Shown here in pieces: positions 54,926 through 62,008 of a stretch of 64,000 nucleotides of DNA. Numbering within the stretch: position 1 is the stretch's first letter; every line of letters begins with the position of its first letter. Source of the DNA: Tepidibacter aestuarii (GTDB lineage: Bacteria > Bacillota > Clostridia > Peptostreptococcales > Peptostreptococcaceae); the NCBI RefSeq assembly GCF_934924865.1, contig NZ_OW235315.1:2356001-2420000 (forward strand), given 5' to 3'. The notes below the pieces were generated by a model, which had not been told where the DNA came from, did not search any database, and saw only the letters and a program-made list of their open reading frames with translations. Made by a program: the position numbers and the translations under genes.

Positions 54926-54949
54926 AAAGATCGCCATATGGCAACCTTT
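54926..54949 (-). terminator. Weak terminator after cheW
   Basis: AAAGGTTGCC pairs with GGCGATCTTT through two wobbles; U-rich on the minus strand. Confidence 0.5.
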
Positions 54950-54959
54950 CATTTCTGAA

Positions 54960-55418
54960 CTAAAGCTCAATACTGTTTATACTATTTTTTTCATTTTCAT
55001 CTAAAACTTCTTCAAGATTTAATATTATTATCATTCTAGAACCAATTTTTCCAATACCTTCAATATACTCTTTCTCAGATCCTGCTATTATTTCTGGAGC
55101 TGGTTCTATATCAGTATCCTCCATAGATATTACATGAGAAGCATCATCTACTAAAAATCCTATCATTTTACCCGCTATATTAGCTACAATAATTCTAGAT
55201 ACCTCATAAGATTCTATATCTTCACGTAAATGGAATCTCTTTTTTAAATTTATTATAGGAGTTACATCTCCCCTTATGTTTATAATTCCATCTACAAAAT
55301 TAGGAGTATTTGGAACTTTAACAATCTCCTTAACTTCACTGACTTCCTTAACCTTCATTATGTCTACTCCATACTCTTCATCGTTAAGTTTGAAAATAAC
55401 ATATTTTTTTTCAGCCAT
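54960..55418 (-). CDS. cheW: CheW-type chemotaxis coupling protein
   Basis: A 152-residue CheW domain protein: IFKLNDEEYGVDIMKVKEV, VPNTPNFVDGIINIRGDVTP, IINLKKRF, and the C-terminal IIAGSEKEYIEGIGKIGSRM and IILNLEEVL. It links receptors to CheA or works as a CheV/CheW coupling protein. No other chemotaxis genes are next to it. A DUF896 gene lies upstream on the same strand. Confidence 0.9.
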   Translation of the reverse strand: MAEKKYVIFKLNDEEYGVDIMKVKEVSEVKEIVKVPNTPNFVDGIINIRGDVTPIINLKKRFHLREDIESYEVSRIIVANIAGKMIGFLVDDASHVISMEDTDIEPAPEIIAGSEKEYIEGIGKIGSRMIIILNLEEVLDENEKNSINSIEL

Positions 55419-55438
55419 AAATATCCCCCTCTAGTATA

Positions 55439-55609
55439 TTAATCTACAACTTCTATACACTCTAATTTTTCTCTGAAATCTTTTCTGAAATTTTCTATAT
55501 ATTCTTTTCTTAAATCTTGTTGTTCTCTTTTTTCTTCGTCATTTAAACCTTCTGCTTTAGCTTTTTTTGCTAAATAATTTATTCTATCTATTTTTTCCTT
55601 AGATAACAT
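55439..55609 (-). CDS. DUF896 (YnzC-like) small protein
   Basis: A 56-residue protein (MLSKEKIDRINYLAKKAKAE) continuing GLNDEEKREQQDLRKEYIEN, the signature of the DUF896/YnzC family of helix-hairpin small proteins from Firmicutes. No function is established. AGAGGTGTTAAA precedes the ATG. A dispersed repeat (55631-55711) ends about 20 bases upstream of the start and may be part of its leader. Confidence 0.9.
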   Translation of the reverse strand: MLSKEKIDRINYLAKKAKAEGLNDEEKREQQDLRKEYIENFRKDFREKLECIEVVD

Positions 55610-55630
55610 TTTAACACCTCTTTCTTAATT

Positions 55631-55711
55631 AAAAAAATTCGCTTCATGCTATCGCATGGCTCATGTCGCCAACGAGTCCTAACGGGCTCCGTTGCTCAAA
55701 AATAGTTGCTA
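55631..55711 (-). repeat. Dispersed two-hairpin repeat, copy 6
   Basis: Minus-strand orientation. CAACGGAGCCC with GGACTCGTTG, GGCGACATGAGC, then CATGC-GATA-GCATG, AAGCG and a T run. The C-G pair replaces the T-A pair of copies 2 and 5 in the second hairpin, a compensatory change. It lies in the leader of the DUF896 gene. Confidence 0.85.
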
Positions 55712-55769
55712 CTTCAGTTTTTTTATCAATGTTGTGAATAAATTAAAAATTATATTATTTCCTTAGAGG

Positions 55770-57194
55770 CTAAAAAAACATCCTACTATTTTTAAAATCA
55801 ACATTGTTTTTATACTTTAATAAAAAATCATCTAAATTTTTATCTATTATACTTATTCCCTTTTGTATTTGTTCACAATTTGTAGATGCTATATTTATCC
55901 TAAAAAAACTATCTTCTATAGGATTATCAAAAAAATAGTTCCCAGGCATAATAGAAACACCATATTGTATCAAATAATTTCTAAAATCAATTGAAGAGTA
56001 TCCTTTTGGAAGAGACATAAAGAAGTTTATCCCCCCTGTTGGCTTATTAAATTCTATTCTAGAAGATAACCTCGTTTCTATTAAGTCAGTTATACTATCA
56101 AATCTTATTTTATACGTTTGTTCTACATTTTTCAAATGATTTTTAAAATCGTAATATTTCATATAATAATACAGTGATTTTTGAACTAAACTTGATGTAA
56201 CTATATCACTTGAATATTTAGCCCATATTACCTTATTTAAAATTCCTATAGGTATATCCATAAATCCCACTCTAAGACCAGGCATTAATATTTTTGAAAA
56301 ACTCTTAATATATATAACTCTATTAGAATCATCATATGATTTTAATGTATTATTATCTTCTGAATAAAATTTAAAATCACTTAAAAAATCATCCTCTAAT
56401 ATATAAAAATCATATTCATTTGCAAGTTCTATGAGTTTTTTCTTTTTCTGTTTAGAATATGATATTCCCGTTGGATTTTGATAATTTGGCATAACATATA
56501 AAAGCTTAGGCCTTATTTTTTCTAATTTTAGCTTTAAAATACCAATATCCATTCCATCACTTAATAATGGAACCTGCATTACTTTCGCACCCTTGTTTTT
56601 AAATATTTCTAAAGCTCCACTATACGTAGGCTCTTCACAAAATATAACATCCCCATAGTTAATAAGTGTTTTACAAATAATATCTATTCCTTGCTGTGCA
56701 CCAGATATTATTTGTATTGTAGATGGATCTGTATATATATTTAAACTTTTTAAATAATCACATATTGAATTCCTAAGAGATGGATATCCAAGACCTTCGT
56801 CATATTCAAATAAAGAAGCACCTTCATTTTGAAGAGCCATATTTATAGCTTTCTTAAAATTCTCAATAGGAAATATATCTGTAGATGGATTCCCAGAATC
56901 AAATCCTATAATTTTATCATCTATAATTGAAGATACTTGCTTATAATTCTTAATCTCTGATGCATAGCTTCCACTTCCTACTATCTTATATATATATCCT
57001 TCATTTTCTAATAGTTCATATGCCTTTACTATAGTAGATGTATTAACACCCAATAAATTTGATATTTTTCTTATAGGTGGCAGCTTTTCATTCTTTGTAA
57101 TCTTTTCACTCTCTATCATATTTTTAATATTCTTATATATCTGAACATACTTAGGAATATTATCTGCAATTATGTCGAATTCGTATTTTTTCAT
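55770..57194 (-). CDS. MocR/GntR-family regulator with aminotransferase domain
   Basis: PLP-dependent regulator of 474 residues. An N-terminal GntR winged helix (KNIKNMIESEKITKNEKLPP, then IRKISNLLGVNTSTIVKAYE) is fused to a fold-type I aminotransferase domain with FLEYDEGLGYPSLRNSICDY-like segment, VMPNYQNPTGISYSKQK, ILEDDFLSDFKFY and the PLP lysine in YIKSFSKILMPGLRVGF. The target is unknown; MocR proteins often control amino-acid or vitamin B6 genes. It is divergent from the first spore-surface-type gene. The ATG at 57194 is preferred to the GTG upstream. Confidence 0.9.
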   Translation of the reverse strand: MKKYEFDIIADNIPKYVQIYKNIKNMIESEKITKNEKLPPIRKISNLLGVNTSTIVKAYELLENEGYIYKIVGSGSYASEIKNYKQVSSIIDDKIIGFDSGNPSTDIFPIENFKKAINMALQNEGASLFEYDEGLGYPSLRNSICDYLKSLNIYTDPSTIQIISGAQQGIDIICKTLINYGDVIFCEEPTYSGALEIFKNKGAKVMQVPLLSDGMDIGILKLKLEKIRPKLLYVMPNYQNPTGISYSKQKKKKLIELANEYDFYILEDDFLSDFKFYSEDNNTLKSYDDSNRVIYIKSFSKILMPGLRVGFMDIPIGILNKVIWAKYSSDIVTSSLVQKSLYYYMKYYDFKNHLKNVEQTYKIRFDSITDLIETRLSSRIEFNKPTGGINFFMSLPKGYSSIDFRNYLIQYGVSIMPGNYFFDNPIEDSFFRINIASTNCEQIQKGISIIDKNLDDFLLKYKNNVDFKNSRMFF

Positions 57195-57329
57195 ATATAT
57201 CACCAATCTTATTATAACAAAATTTATTATATCTGAATACTATAATTGTGTGTGGCAAATTTTAAAAGCTATCATATATTATTAGTGTATATAATAGCAT
57301 GATGCTAGAAAAGAAAGGAGGAAATTTAT

Positions 57330-57815
57330 GTGAGTTCATGTGACATAGTAAAAAGTAAGAATTTAATATGCCAAGAGACTTTTAAATTTGAACATGAAAG
57401 TAAAGATGTCAAAATAGGTACTCCTTTTGGACGTTTTGCTATTGTTGATGGTAACGCTAAGATTGTACCATTAAAATGTTGTATTTTAGATTGTCCTGAA
57501 GGTAAGAACCTTCAAGTCGATGTTGAATTCATAGTAAAAGAAAATCTAACTATAAGTGAATTAGGAGAACCCGATATACCTCTTGAATATGTCTTTAGAA
57601 TAGTAGAAAGATTTAAATTCAAAGATTGTAAAATCAATGATACTTCTAATTTAAAATGTGAAGTTGTATGTATATTAGGTGAGAATGATATAAAATTAAA
57701 TTCAGATAAAAATACACTTACTCAAAAGATTAAAGCATGTCTTGAGATTAAGGTAATTAAAGAAAAGAAATTAATTTTCGATTTATCATGTCCAAGATTC
57801 CCATCTGATTGTTAA
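57330..57815 (+). CDS. Cysteine-patterned beta-rich protein, probable spore-surface protein (paralogue A)
   Basis: A 161-residue protein with no signal peptide. The pattern is an N-terminal Cys tail (SSCDIVKSKNLICQETFKF), then LKCCILDCPEGKNLQVDVEF and EPDIPLEYVFRIVERFKFKD, then NLKCEVVCILGEND and a final SCPRFPSDC. It clearly shares this framework with the next gene (ICxETxF, KCC, G-K, LEYxF, F-F-C). The start is a GTG at 57330 with AAGGAGGAAATTTAT; ATG four bases earlier is followed at once by TGA. A possible sigma-E/K-type -10 (CATATATTA) lies at 57273 but without a good -35. Function inferred from context only. Confidence 0.6.
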   Translation: MSSCDIVKSKNLICQETFKFEHESKDVKIGTPFGRFAIVDGNAKIVPLKCCILDCPEGKNLQVDVEFIVKENLTISELGEPDIPLEYVFRIVERFKFKDCKINDTSNLKCEVVCILGENDIKLNSDKNTLTQKIKACLEIKVIKEKKLIFDLSCPRFPSDC

Positions 57816-57830
57816 GATGGGGTTTTTTTT
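57800..57830 (+). terminator. Terminator overlapping the end of paralogue A
   Basis: CCCATCT pairs with AGATGGG around the stop codon, then eight T. It ends the first small gene. Confidence 0.8.
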
Positions 57831-57840
57831 ACCTTTCATG

Positions 57841-57869
57841 TACCCAAATTTTATAATATTCATATAATA
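57841..57869 (+). promoter_or_regulatory. Sigma-K-like promoter of paralogue B
   Basis: TACC, 16 bases, CATATAATA fits the sigma-K pattern (AC in the -35, CATAnnnTA in the -10) 80 bases before the start codon. Confidence 0.55.
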
Positions 57870-57949
57870 TTATTGACAAAAGATAAATTACAAAGTTAAT
57901 TTTTTAAAATATATTATTTATATTTATTATAAAAAGGAGGATTTTTATT

Positions 57950-58534
57950 ATGGGTTGTAATTCATGTTGTGAATTAATAAAAACAAGAAAAGTAATATGT
58001 GACGAAACTGTTTTCGGTAGAATTACAAAGCAGGGTGTTGATATTGGTTATATTTTAAGTGACAGCGCTAGAATTGATAGAAACAGTAGTACAGTTAATG
58101 TTACAGCTAAATGCTGTAGAGTAGAAGTTGTAAGCGGTAAATTCATAGCCTATATCGACATATTTGCTCAAGAAGAAATAGTTATACGTAATCAAGGCGG
58201 AAGCCCACAGATAATTAATCTTGAATACGGTTTTTGTGAAGAAGTACCATTTATATTCCAAAAATGTACACCTGCTGGTGGATGTTTCGATGACTTAGAC
58301 GATCTTGAATGTCAGATTCTAGATATTGAAGCAACTACCTATATAGATTTAAATGATGACTGTACTCTCGATCAATGTATTATAATTAAAGTAAAAATGA
58401 AGATAGAGAAATGTGTACAAATGTTTGTTACTTTATGCCCACCAGAACAAACAGGTGATAGTCTTATAGTTACAGATGTTACTTTAGATTCCACGAACCC
58501 TTGTCCTATTTGTCCTACTCCTTCTGAGGGTTAA
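57950..58534 (+). CDS. Cysteine-patterned beta-rich protein, probable spore-surface protein (paralogue B)
   Basis: A 194-residue protein with an N-terminal Cys tail (MGCNSCCELIKTRKVICDE) and a beta-rich body: NVTAKCCRVEVVSGKFIAYI, GGSPQIINLEYGFCEEVPFI and FQKCTPAGGC. These positions align with the protein encoded at 57330. The C-terminal part has CTLDQCIIIKVKMKIEKC and a Pro-rich CPICPTPSEG end. It has no signal peptide or membrane segment. The cysteine tail plus beta body recalls, in layout only, the subunits of covalently cross-linked spore appendages. AAAAAGGAGGA precedes the ATG. Confidence 0.6.
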   Translation: MGCNSCCELIKTRKVICDETVFGRITKQGVDIGYILSDSARIDRNSSTVNVTAKCCRVEVVSGKFIAYIDIFAQEEIVIRNQGGSPQIINLEYGFCEEVPFIFQKCTPAGGCFDDLDDLECQILDIEATTYIDLNDDCTLDQCIIIKVKMKIEKCVQMFVTLCPPEQTGDSLIVTDVTLDSTNPCPICPTPSEG

Positions 58535-58562
58535 TAACCTACACAACCTAACAGTAATCCAT

Positions 58563-58585
58563 GGCACTACCTTTATGGTAGTGCC
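58563..58585 (+). terminator. Hairpin after paralogue B
   Basis: GGCACTACC and GGTAGTGCC around TTTAT, 28 bases past the stop; the T tail is poor, so it may be a partial terminator or an mRNA stabiliser. Confidence 0.5.
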
Positions 58586-58626
58586 TTAAAACTATATTTC
58601 AAATTAATATCAAAGGAGAGATTCCT

Positions 58627-58974
58627 ATGAATCAAGAGGAATTAAAAAATAATGAAAAACATCCTGTTCTCTCTTTCGTAACAAATCTATTTAAAAATAA
58701 GGACAATATTCAAGATACAGAAGAAATAAAACAAAGCGATAAATCTTCACTAGATACAGAAAATACTTGTACAACTACTCAAAATACACAAAGTGCTACA
58801 CAAGAAAATATCATTACTTCTAGCTCATTAGATATACAACAAAATCAATCAGAAAATTCAACTGTAAATTCACCTAATAAGAAAAGGTTTGTTTTAAAAA
58901 CTAATTGTATTAATGAGTCAAAAGCAGTAAAAGCAAATTCAGCTATTGTTACTTCATCTAAATCTAATAAATAG
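58627..58974 (+). CDS. Low-complexity Ser/Thr/Gln/Asn-rich protein
   Basis: A 115-residue protein. A short hydrophobic stretch (HPVLSFVTNLF) is followed by a disordered middle rich in S, T, N and Q (for example TCTTTQNTQSATQENIITSS) and a basic end. It contains two cysteines. No family is recognised. The composition and the location suggest a spore-surface or spacer protein. AAAGGAGAGATTCCT lies ahead of the ATG. The next gene follows 14 bases later. Confidence 0.5.
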   Translation: MNQEELKNNEKHPVLSFVTNLFKNKDNIQDTEEIKQSDKSSLDTENTCTTTQNTQSATQENIITSSSLDIQQNQSENSTVNSPNKKRFVLKTNCINESKAVKANSAIVTSSKSNK

Positions 58975-58988
58975 AAAAGAGGTATAAT

Positions 58989-59042
58989 ATGAGTGCATGT
59001 CTTACAACAACTACCGTATCAGGTGTAAAAGAAGGTGAATAA
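58989..59042 (+). CDS. Possible 17-residue leader peptide
   Basis: ATG at 58989 after AGAGGTATAAT encodes MSACLTTTTVSGVKEGE and stops 3 bases before the next ATG. AAGGTGAATAAATT inside its 3' end is the ribosome site of the following gene, so it would be translationally coupled. No family is known; it may be a real small peptide or a chance frame. Confidence 0.3.
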   Translation: MSACLTTTTVSGVKEGE

Positions 59043-59045
59043 ATT

Positions 59046-59567
59046 ATGTCACAAATTATAAATCGTAGTTTCGATCAAGGTTTTACAGGTTGGACTCTAG
59101 TCGTTCCACCGGGTGCAACTGCTACTACCCCTTCTAGCTTTTTAACTTATACTCCGATAAATGGAAATTTCTTTGCTTTACTAAAAACTGATGGTCCAGG
59201 TTCATATACTACAGTTTCTCAGTCATTTTATGCAAAAAAAGGAGATAAAATTTCAGGTTGGGCATTTTTTAAAGCAAACGATTATCTTCCATATGATGAT
59301 AAATCAAAAGTAGTTATTAAATCCGGAACAACTGTAATATCGACTGTTTTTAGTGCAAGTGTTAGCACTGTTGGAGACTATGGTCAAACTCCATGGACAT
59401 TTTGGGAGTATGTGTTTACTTCTACTGGTACCTTCACTTTAGAAGGAAATATTACTAATGCATTGGATTCAATACTTGACAGTTATTTAGGATTAGATGC
59501 AATTCAATTAATAAGACCTCCTGCTAGAGGAATTCTCCTAAACCACTCAGATTTTCTTAGTTTGTAA
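59046..59567 (+). CDS. Jelly-roll-like putative surface protein
   Basis: A 173-residue protein with IINRSFDQGFTGWTLVVPP at the start, GSYTTVSQSFYAKKGDKISG, GWAFFKANDYLPYDDKSKVV and SYLGLDAIQLIRP near the end. The pattern of aromatic and Gly/Asp residues looks like a beta-sandwich of the carbohydrate-binding type. No cysteine, signal peptide or membrane segment is seen. It is next to the Cys-patterned genes and is likely part of the same spore-surface set. Confidence 0.5.
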   Translation: MSQIINRSFDQGFTGWTLVVPPGATATTPSSFLTYTPINGNFFALLKTDGPGSYTTVSQSFYAKKGDKISGWAFFKANDYLPYDDKSKVVIKSGTTVISTVFSASVSTVGDYGQTPWTFWEYVFTSTGTFTLEGNITNALDSILDSYLGLDAIQLIRPPARGILLNHSDFLSL

Positions 59568-59587
59568 ATCTATACCTTTCAATATAT

Positions 59588-59627
59588 AAAAATAGTGCAT
59601 TTCCCATATAGCAAATGCACTATTTTT
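59588..59627. terminator. Terminator between the jelly-roll gene and the C11 peptidase gene
   Basis: AAAAATAGTGCATTT pairs with AAATGCACTATTTTT around a 10-base loop; convergent genes share it. Confidence 0.85.
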
Positions 59628-59631
59628 ATTC

Positions 59632-60813
59632 TCATTTCCACTCTTTATACTTAATCAAATTATCCAATATTACTTTTTTATCATATTCATTTAGTGATGG
59701 ATTCATTATTGAAATAAGTTCATATACAGCTTGATGTGATATTTTTATAGGCTTTAATTCTAAATTTATATTATCAATAGTTCTTTTATCACTGACTAAA
59801 TATGCCCACTTATTATCTGAAGTGAAGCTTAATTTGTAATAAGAGTATAGTTGATTTGAATCAGATGTTAAGTAAGTCATAATATTTATTAACCCTAAGT
59901 TATTATTATTTTTTTTAGAATAAATAACAATAGAGTTCATATCTTCTTTTATATTTTTTATAATAGAACCCCAAGGATGTTTAGCACCTGCATAAGAAAG
60001 TAATTCATAGGCCTTTAATTCTTCTTTTTTATTATCTAAATAACAGTTAGCTAATTCATTAAACAGACTCTTTATTTTTTCAAATTTATTATTATCGACT
60101 TCAAAAGCTACTAAATTATAATTTAAATTGTCAATAATTTTTTTTATTATATACTCTGTATTATTTTCTTCTAATAAATTTATCATTTTATCATAAGGTA
60201 ATCCTTGAATAGGTCCTTCTCCTATATACGTTAATATGCTTTGTACAGAATAATCTTTATCTTTCCCAAACTCATATATTATTTCAAGTAAATTAAAATA
60301 ACACATATCTATAACTAAAATATCTATTTTATTATTTACTTCTTTACACGCTTTATCAATTGCAGTATTTATCTCAGGTATACCCATCATATAAGGATTA
60401 TCTTGACTATAATCCGCCAGAGCACCCTTTAATACACATCCATGTCCTCCTATTATTAGCATATATTTTTCAGATGGATAATTCTTAATCCCCCATTTTA
60501 TAAACTCATATAAGCACATAGGATCTGCCATATTGGTTTTTTTTAAATCTTCAATTAAAGTACATTTTGTTTTTTCAAAGTAATAACGCCTTACTCCAAC
60601 CCATTTATCATCTGACTCAGGTAAAGTATCTAATGGTCTTATAATCTTAACTAAAGCCCACTCTTCTCTACCAATTTGAACTAATACATTTACATTTTCG
60701 TTTATATCAACGTTTTTTATTGCTAGCATAGCTTGTCGTATCTCAGGTTCAATATCATTATTTCCATTTATATAAATTAAAACAGTCCAATCTTTTTGAG
60801 CATTTGTATTCAT
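59632..60813 (-). CDS. Clostripain-family (C11) peptidase
   Basis: A 393-residue cysteine peptidase-like protein. WTVLIYINGNNDIEPEIRQA is the N-terminal C11 signature, and the histidine of YMLIIGGHGCVLKGALAD and the cysteine in ILVIDMCYFNLLEIIYE form the expected His-Cys pair; family members use NHG and DxC blocks. It has no signal peptide, so it acts inside the mother cell or needs lysis. The start follows AAAGGAGCTAATATT. It is divergent from the Cys/Lys-repeat gene, with a sigma-K-like promoter on each side. Confidence 0.85.
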   Translation of the reverse strand: MNTNAQKDWTVLIYINGNNDIEPEIRQAMLAIKNVDINENVNVLVQIGREEWALVKIIRPLDTLPESDDKWVGVRRYYFEKTKCTLIEDLKKTNMADPMCLYEFIKWGIKNYPSEKYMLIIGGHGCVLKGALADYSQDNPYMMGIPEINTAIDKACKEVNNKIDILVIDMCYFNLLEIIYEFGKDKDYSVQSILTYIGEGPIQGLPYDKMINLLEENNTEYIIKKIIDNLNYNLVAFEVDNNKFEKIKSLFNELANCYLDNKKEELKAYELLSYAGAKHPWGSIIKNIKEDMNSIVIYSKKNNNNLGLINIMTYLTSDSNQLYSYYKLSFTSDNKWAYLVSDKRTIDNINLELKPIKISHQAVYELISIMNPSLNEYDKKVILDNLIKYKEWK

Positions 60814-60846
60814 AATATTAGCTCCTTTAAAAAAATATTCTTAATA

Positions 60847-60875
60847 AAATATATGATTTACAAAATAATCTTGTT
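60847..60875 (-). promoter_or_regulatory. Sigma-K-like promoter of the C11 peptidase gene
   Basis: Minus-strand AACA, 16 bases, CATATATTT fits the sigma-K pattern except the last A, 34 bases before the start codon. Confidence 0.5.
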
Positions 60876-60878
60876 CGT

Positions 60879-60907
60879 AACAATTAATAGTTATTTTTCA
60901 TATATTA
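60879..60907 (+). promoter_or_regulatory. Sigma-K-like promoter of the Cys/Lys-repeat gene
   Basis: AACA (60879-60882), 16 bases, CATATATTA (60899-60907) is a full match to AC-N16-CATAnnnTA, back to back with the peptidase promoter. Confidence 0.6.
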
Positions 60908-60964
60908 CAATAGAGATTCGATTTTTTTTGAGTAAATCTCATTTCGAAAGGAGGAAATATTAGT

Positions 60965-61906
60965 ATGGGATCTGATAAAAAGTATAAGTGTAGTTCATCT
61001 AAAGATTCTTCTCACGAAAAATGTAAGTGTGATAAATCTAAAGACTCTTGTCATGAAAAATGTAAGTGTGATTCACACAAAGACCCTTGTAACAAAAAAT
61101 GTGATTGTGATACATCAGACTGTATAGATAAAATAAAGACCGAATGTATATCTGTTGATAAAGTATTTGATGCTGCAATTTTTAAGACTCAAAGAGATTT
61201 TAAGGTATGCGATGAAAAATTTGATATAAAAGTAGACGGATGTATTAATCCAGGAGATTGTTTAAAAGTTTATAAAGAAAAATGTAAGTTAGAAAAATTC
61301 AAAATTACAAAAATCAATACTTCTATAAATGGAAAAGAGTTATGCTACCCTCCTATCATAGGTCCAGGTGGAGTAATAGATTTTGATTTATCAGATTTAG
61401 ATTTATATAATGATGATTGCAATAAAAAAGGTACTGAGTGCAATATAACAGAAAAAATAAAAGCAGATTTTGAAGCTAAAGTATTTCTTAAAGGCAAAGA
61501 TTTAAGTACAGATAGCCACTTTAAAGCAAAAGCTACAATAAAGGGTTCAATTAAGTTTCCAGTAGTAGTAAATTTATTTGTGCCTTCATCAGATTCAGCT
61601 GCTAAACCATTTTTATCTGAACTTTGCAATGCATCGTGTAAATTTGAAGCATGCAAATTAGTAGTTGATAAGTGCTGTAATTTAATAGTAGATGGAACAC
61701 TCACATTCTGTTTTATTTGCGAAAAGAAAATCAAAGTTCCTATTCAGCTTTGTGTATTAACCACAGGATTATGTTATCCTCAAACAGAAAATCAATTAAT
61801 ATGTGATTGTGATGATTTTCCTAAACTATTTCCTAAAGAAGTAATAAAACAATTCCATACAGATTGTGATTATGATTCTAATTGTAGTTGTAACTGTATT
61901 GAATAA
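60965..61906 (+). CDS. Cysteine-rich protein with N-terminal Lys-Cys repeats, probable spore-surface protein
   Basis: A 313-residue protein. Residues 1-50 have three to four copies of a roughly 14-residue unit ending in KCKCD or KCDCD (HEKCKCDKSKDSC, HKDPCNKKCDCD). Then comes ECISVDKVFDAAIFKTQRDF, which resembles the beta-rich modules of clostridial spore proteins, with regular cysteines through the body (CNASCKFEACKLVVDKCC, FCFICEKKIKVPIQLC) and a Cys-rich end SNCSCNCIE. No signal peptide. AAAGGAGGAAATATTAGT precedes the ATG. The role is inferred as cross-linked coat or exosporium component. Confidence 0.65.
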   Translation: MGSDKKYKCSSSKDSSHEKCKCDKSKDSCHEKCKCDSHKDPCNKKCDCDTSDCIDKIKTECISVDKVFDAAIFKTQRDFKVCDEKFDIKVDGCINPGDCLKVYKEKCKLEKFKITKINTSINGKELCYPPIIGPGGVIDFDLSDLDLYNDDCNKKGTECNITEKIKADFEAKVFLKGKDLSTDSHFKAKATIKGSIKFPVVVNLFVPSSDSAAKPFLSELCNASCKFEACKLVVDKCCNLIVDGTLTFCFICEKKIKVPIQLCVLTTGLCYPQTENQLICDCDDFPKLFPKEVIKQFHTDCDYDSNCSCNCIE

Positions 61907-61920
61907 ATATATAAAAATAG

Positions 61921-61950
61921 AAAATGGACTCAAATTTGAGTCCATTTTTT
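61921..61950. terminator. Terminator between the Cys/Lys-repeat gene and the glycosyltransferase gene
   Basis: AAAATGGACTCAAA and TTTGAGTCCATTTT are perfectly paired and followed by T; convergent genes share it. Confidence 0.9.
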
Positions 61951-62008
61951 ATGTGAAAATGTAATATTTAATCAATCCAATACTAAACCCTATTTTTAAC
62001 TTTACTTT

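Noticed and set aside
57273..57281. Sigma-E/K promoter for the gene at 57330
   Set aside because: CATATATTA is a good -10, but no AC-type -35 at the right distance was found; kept only as a remark.
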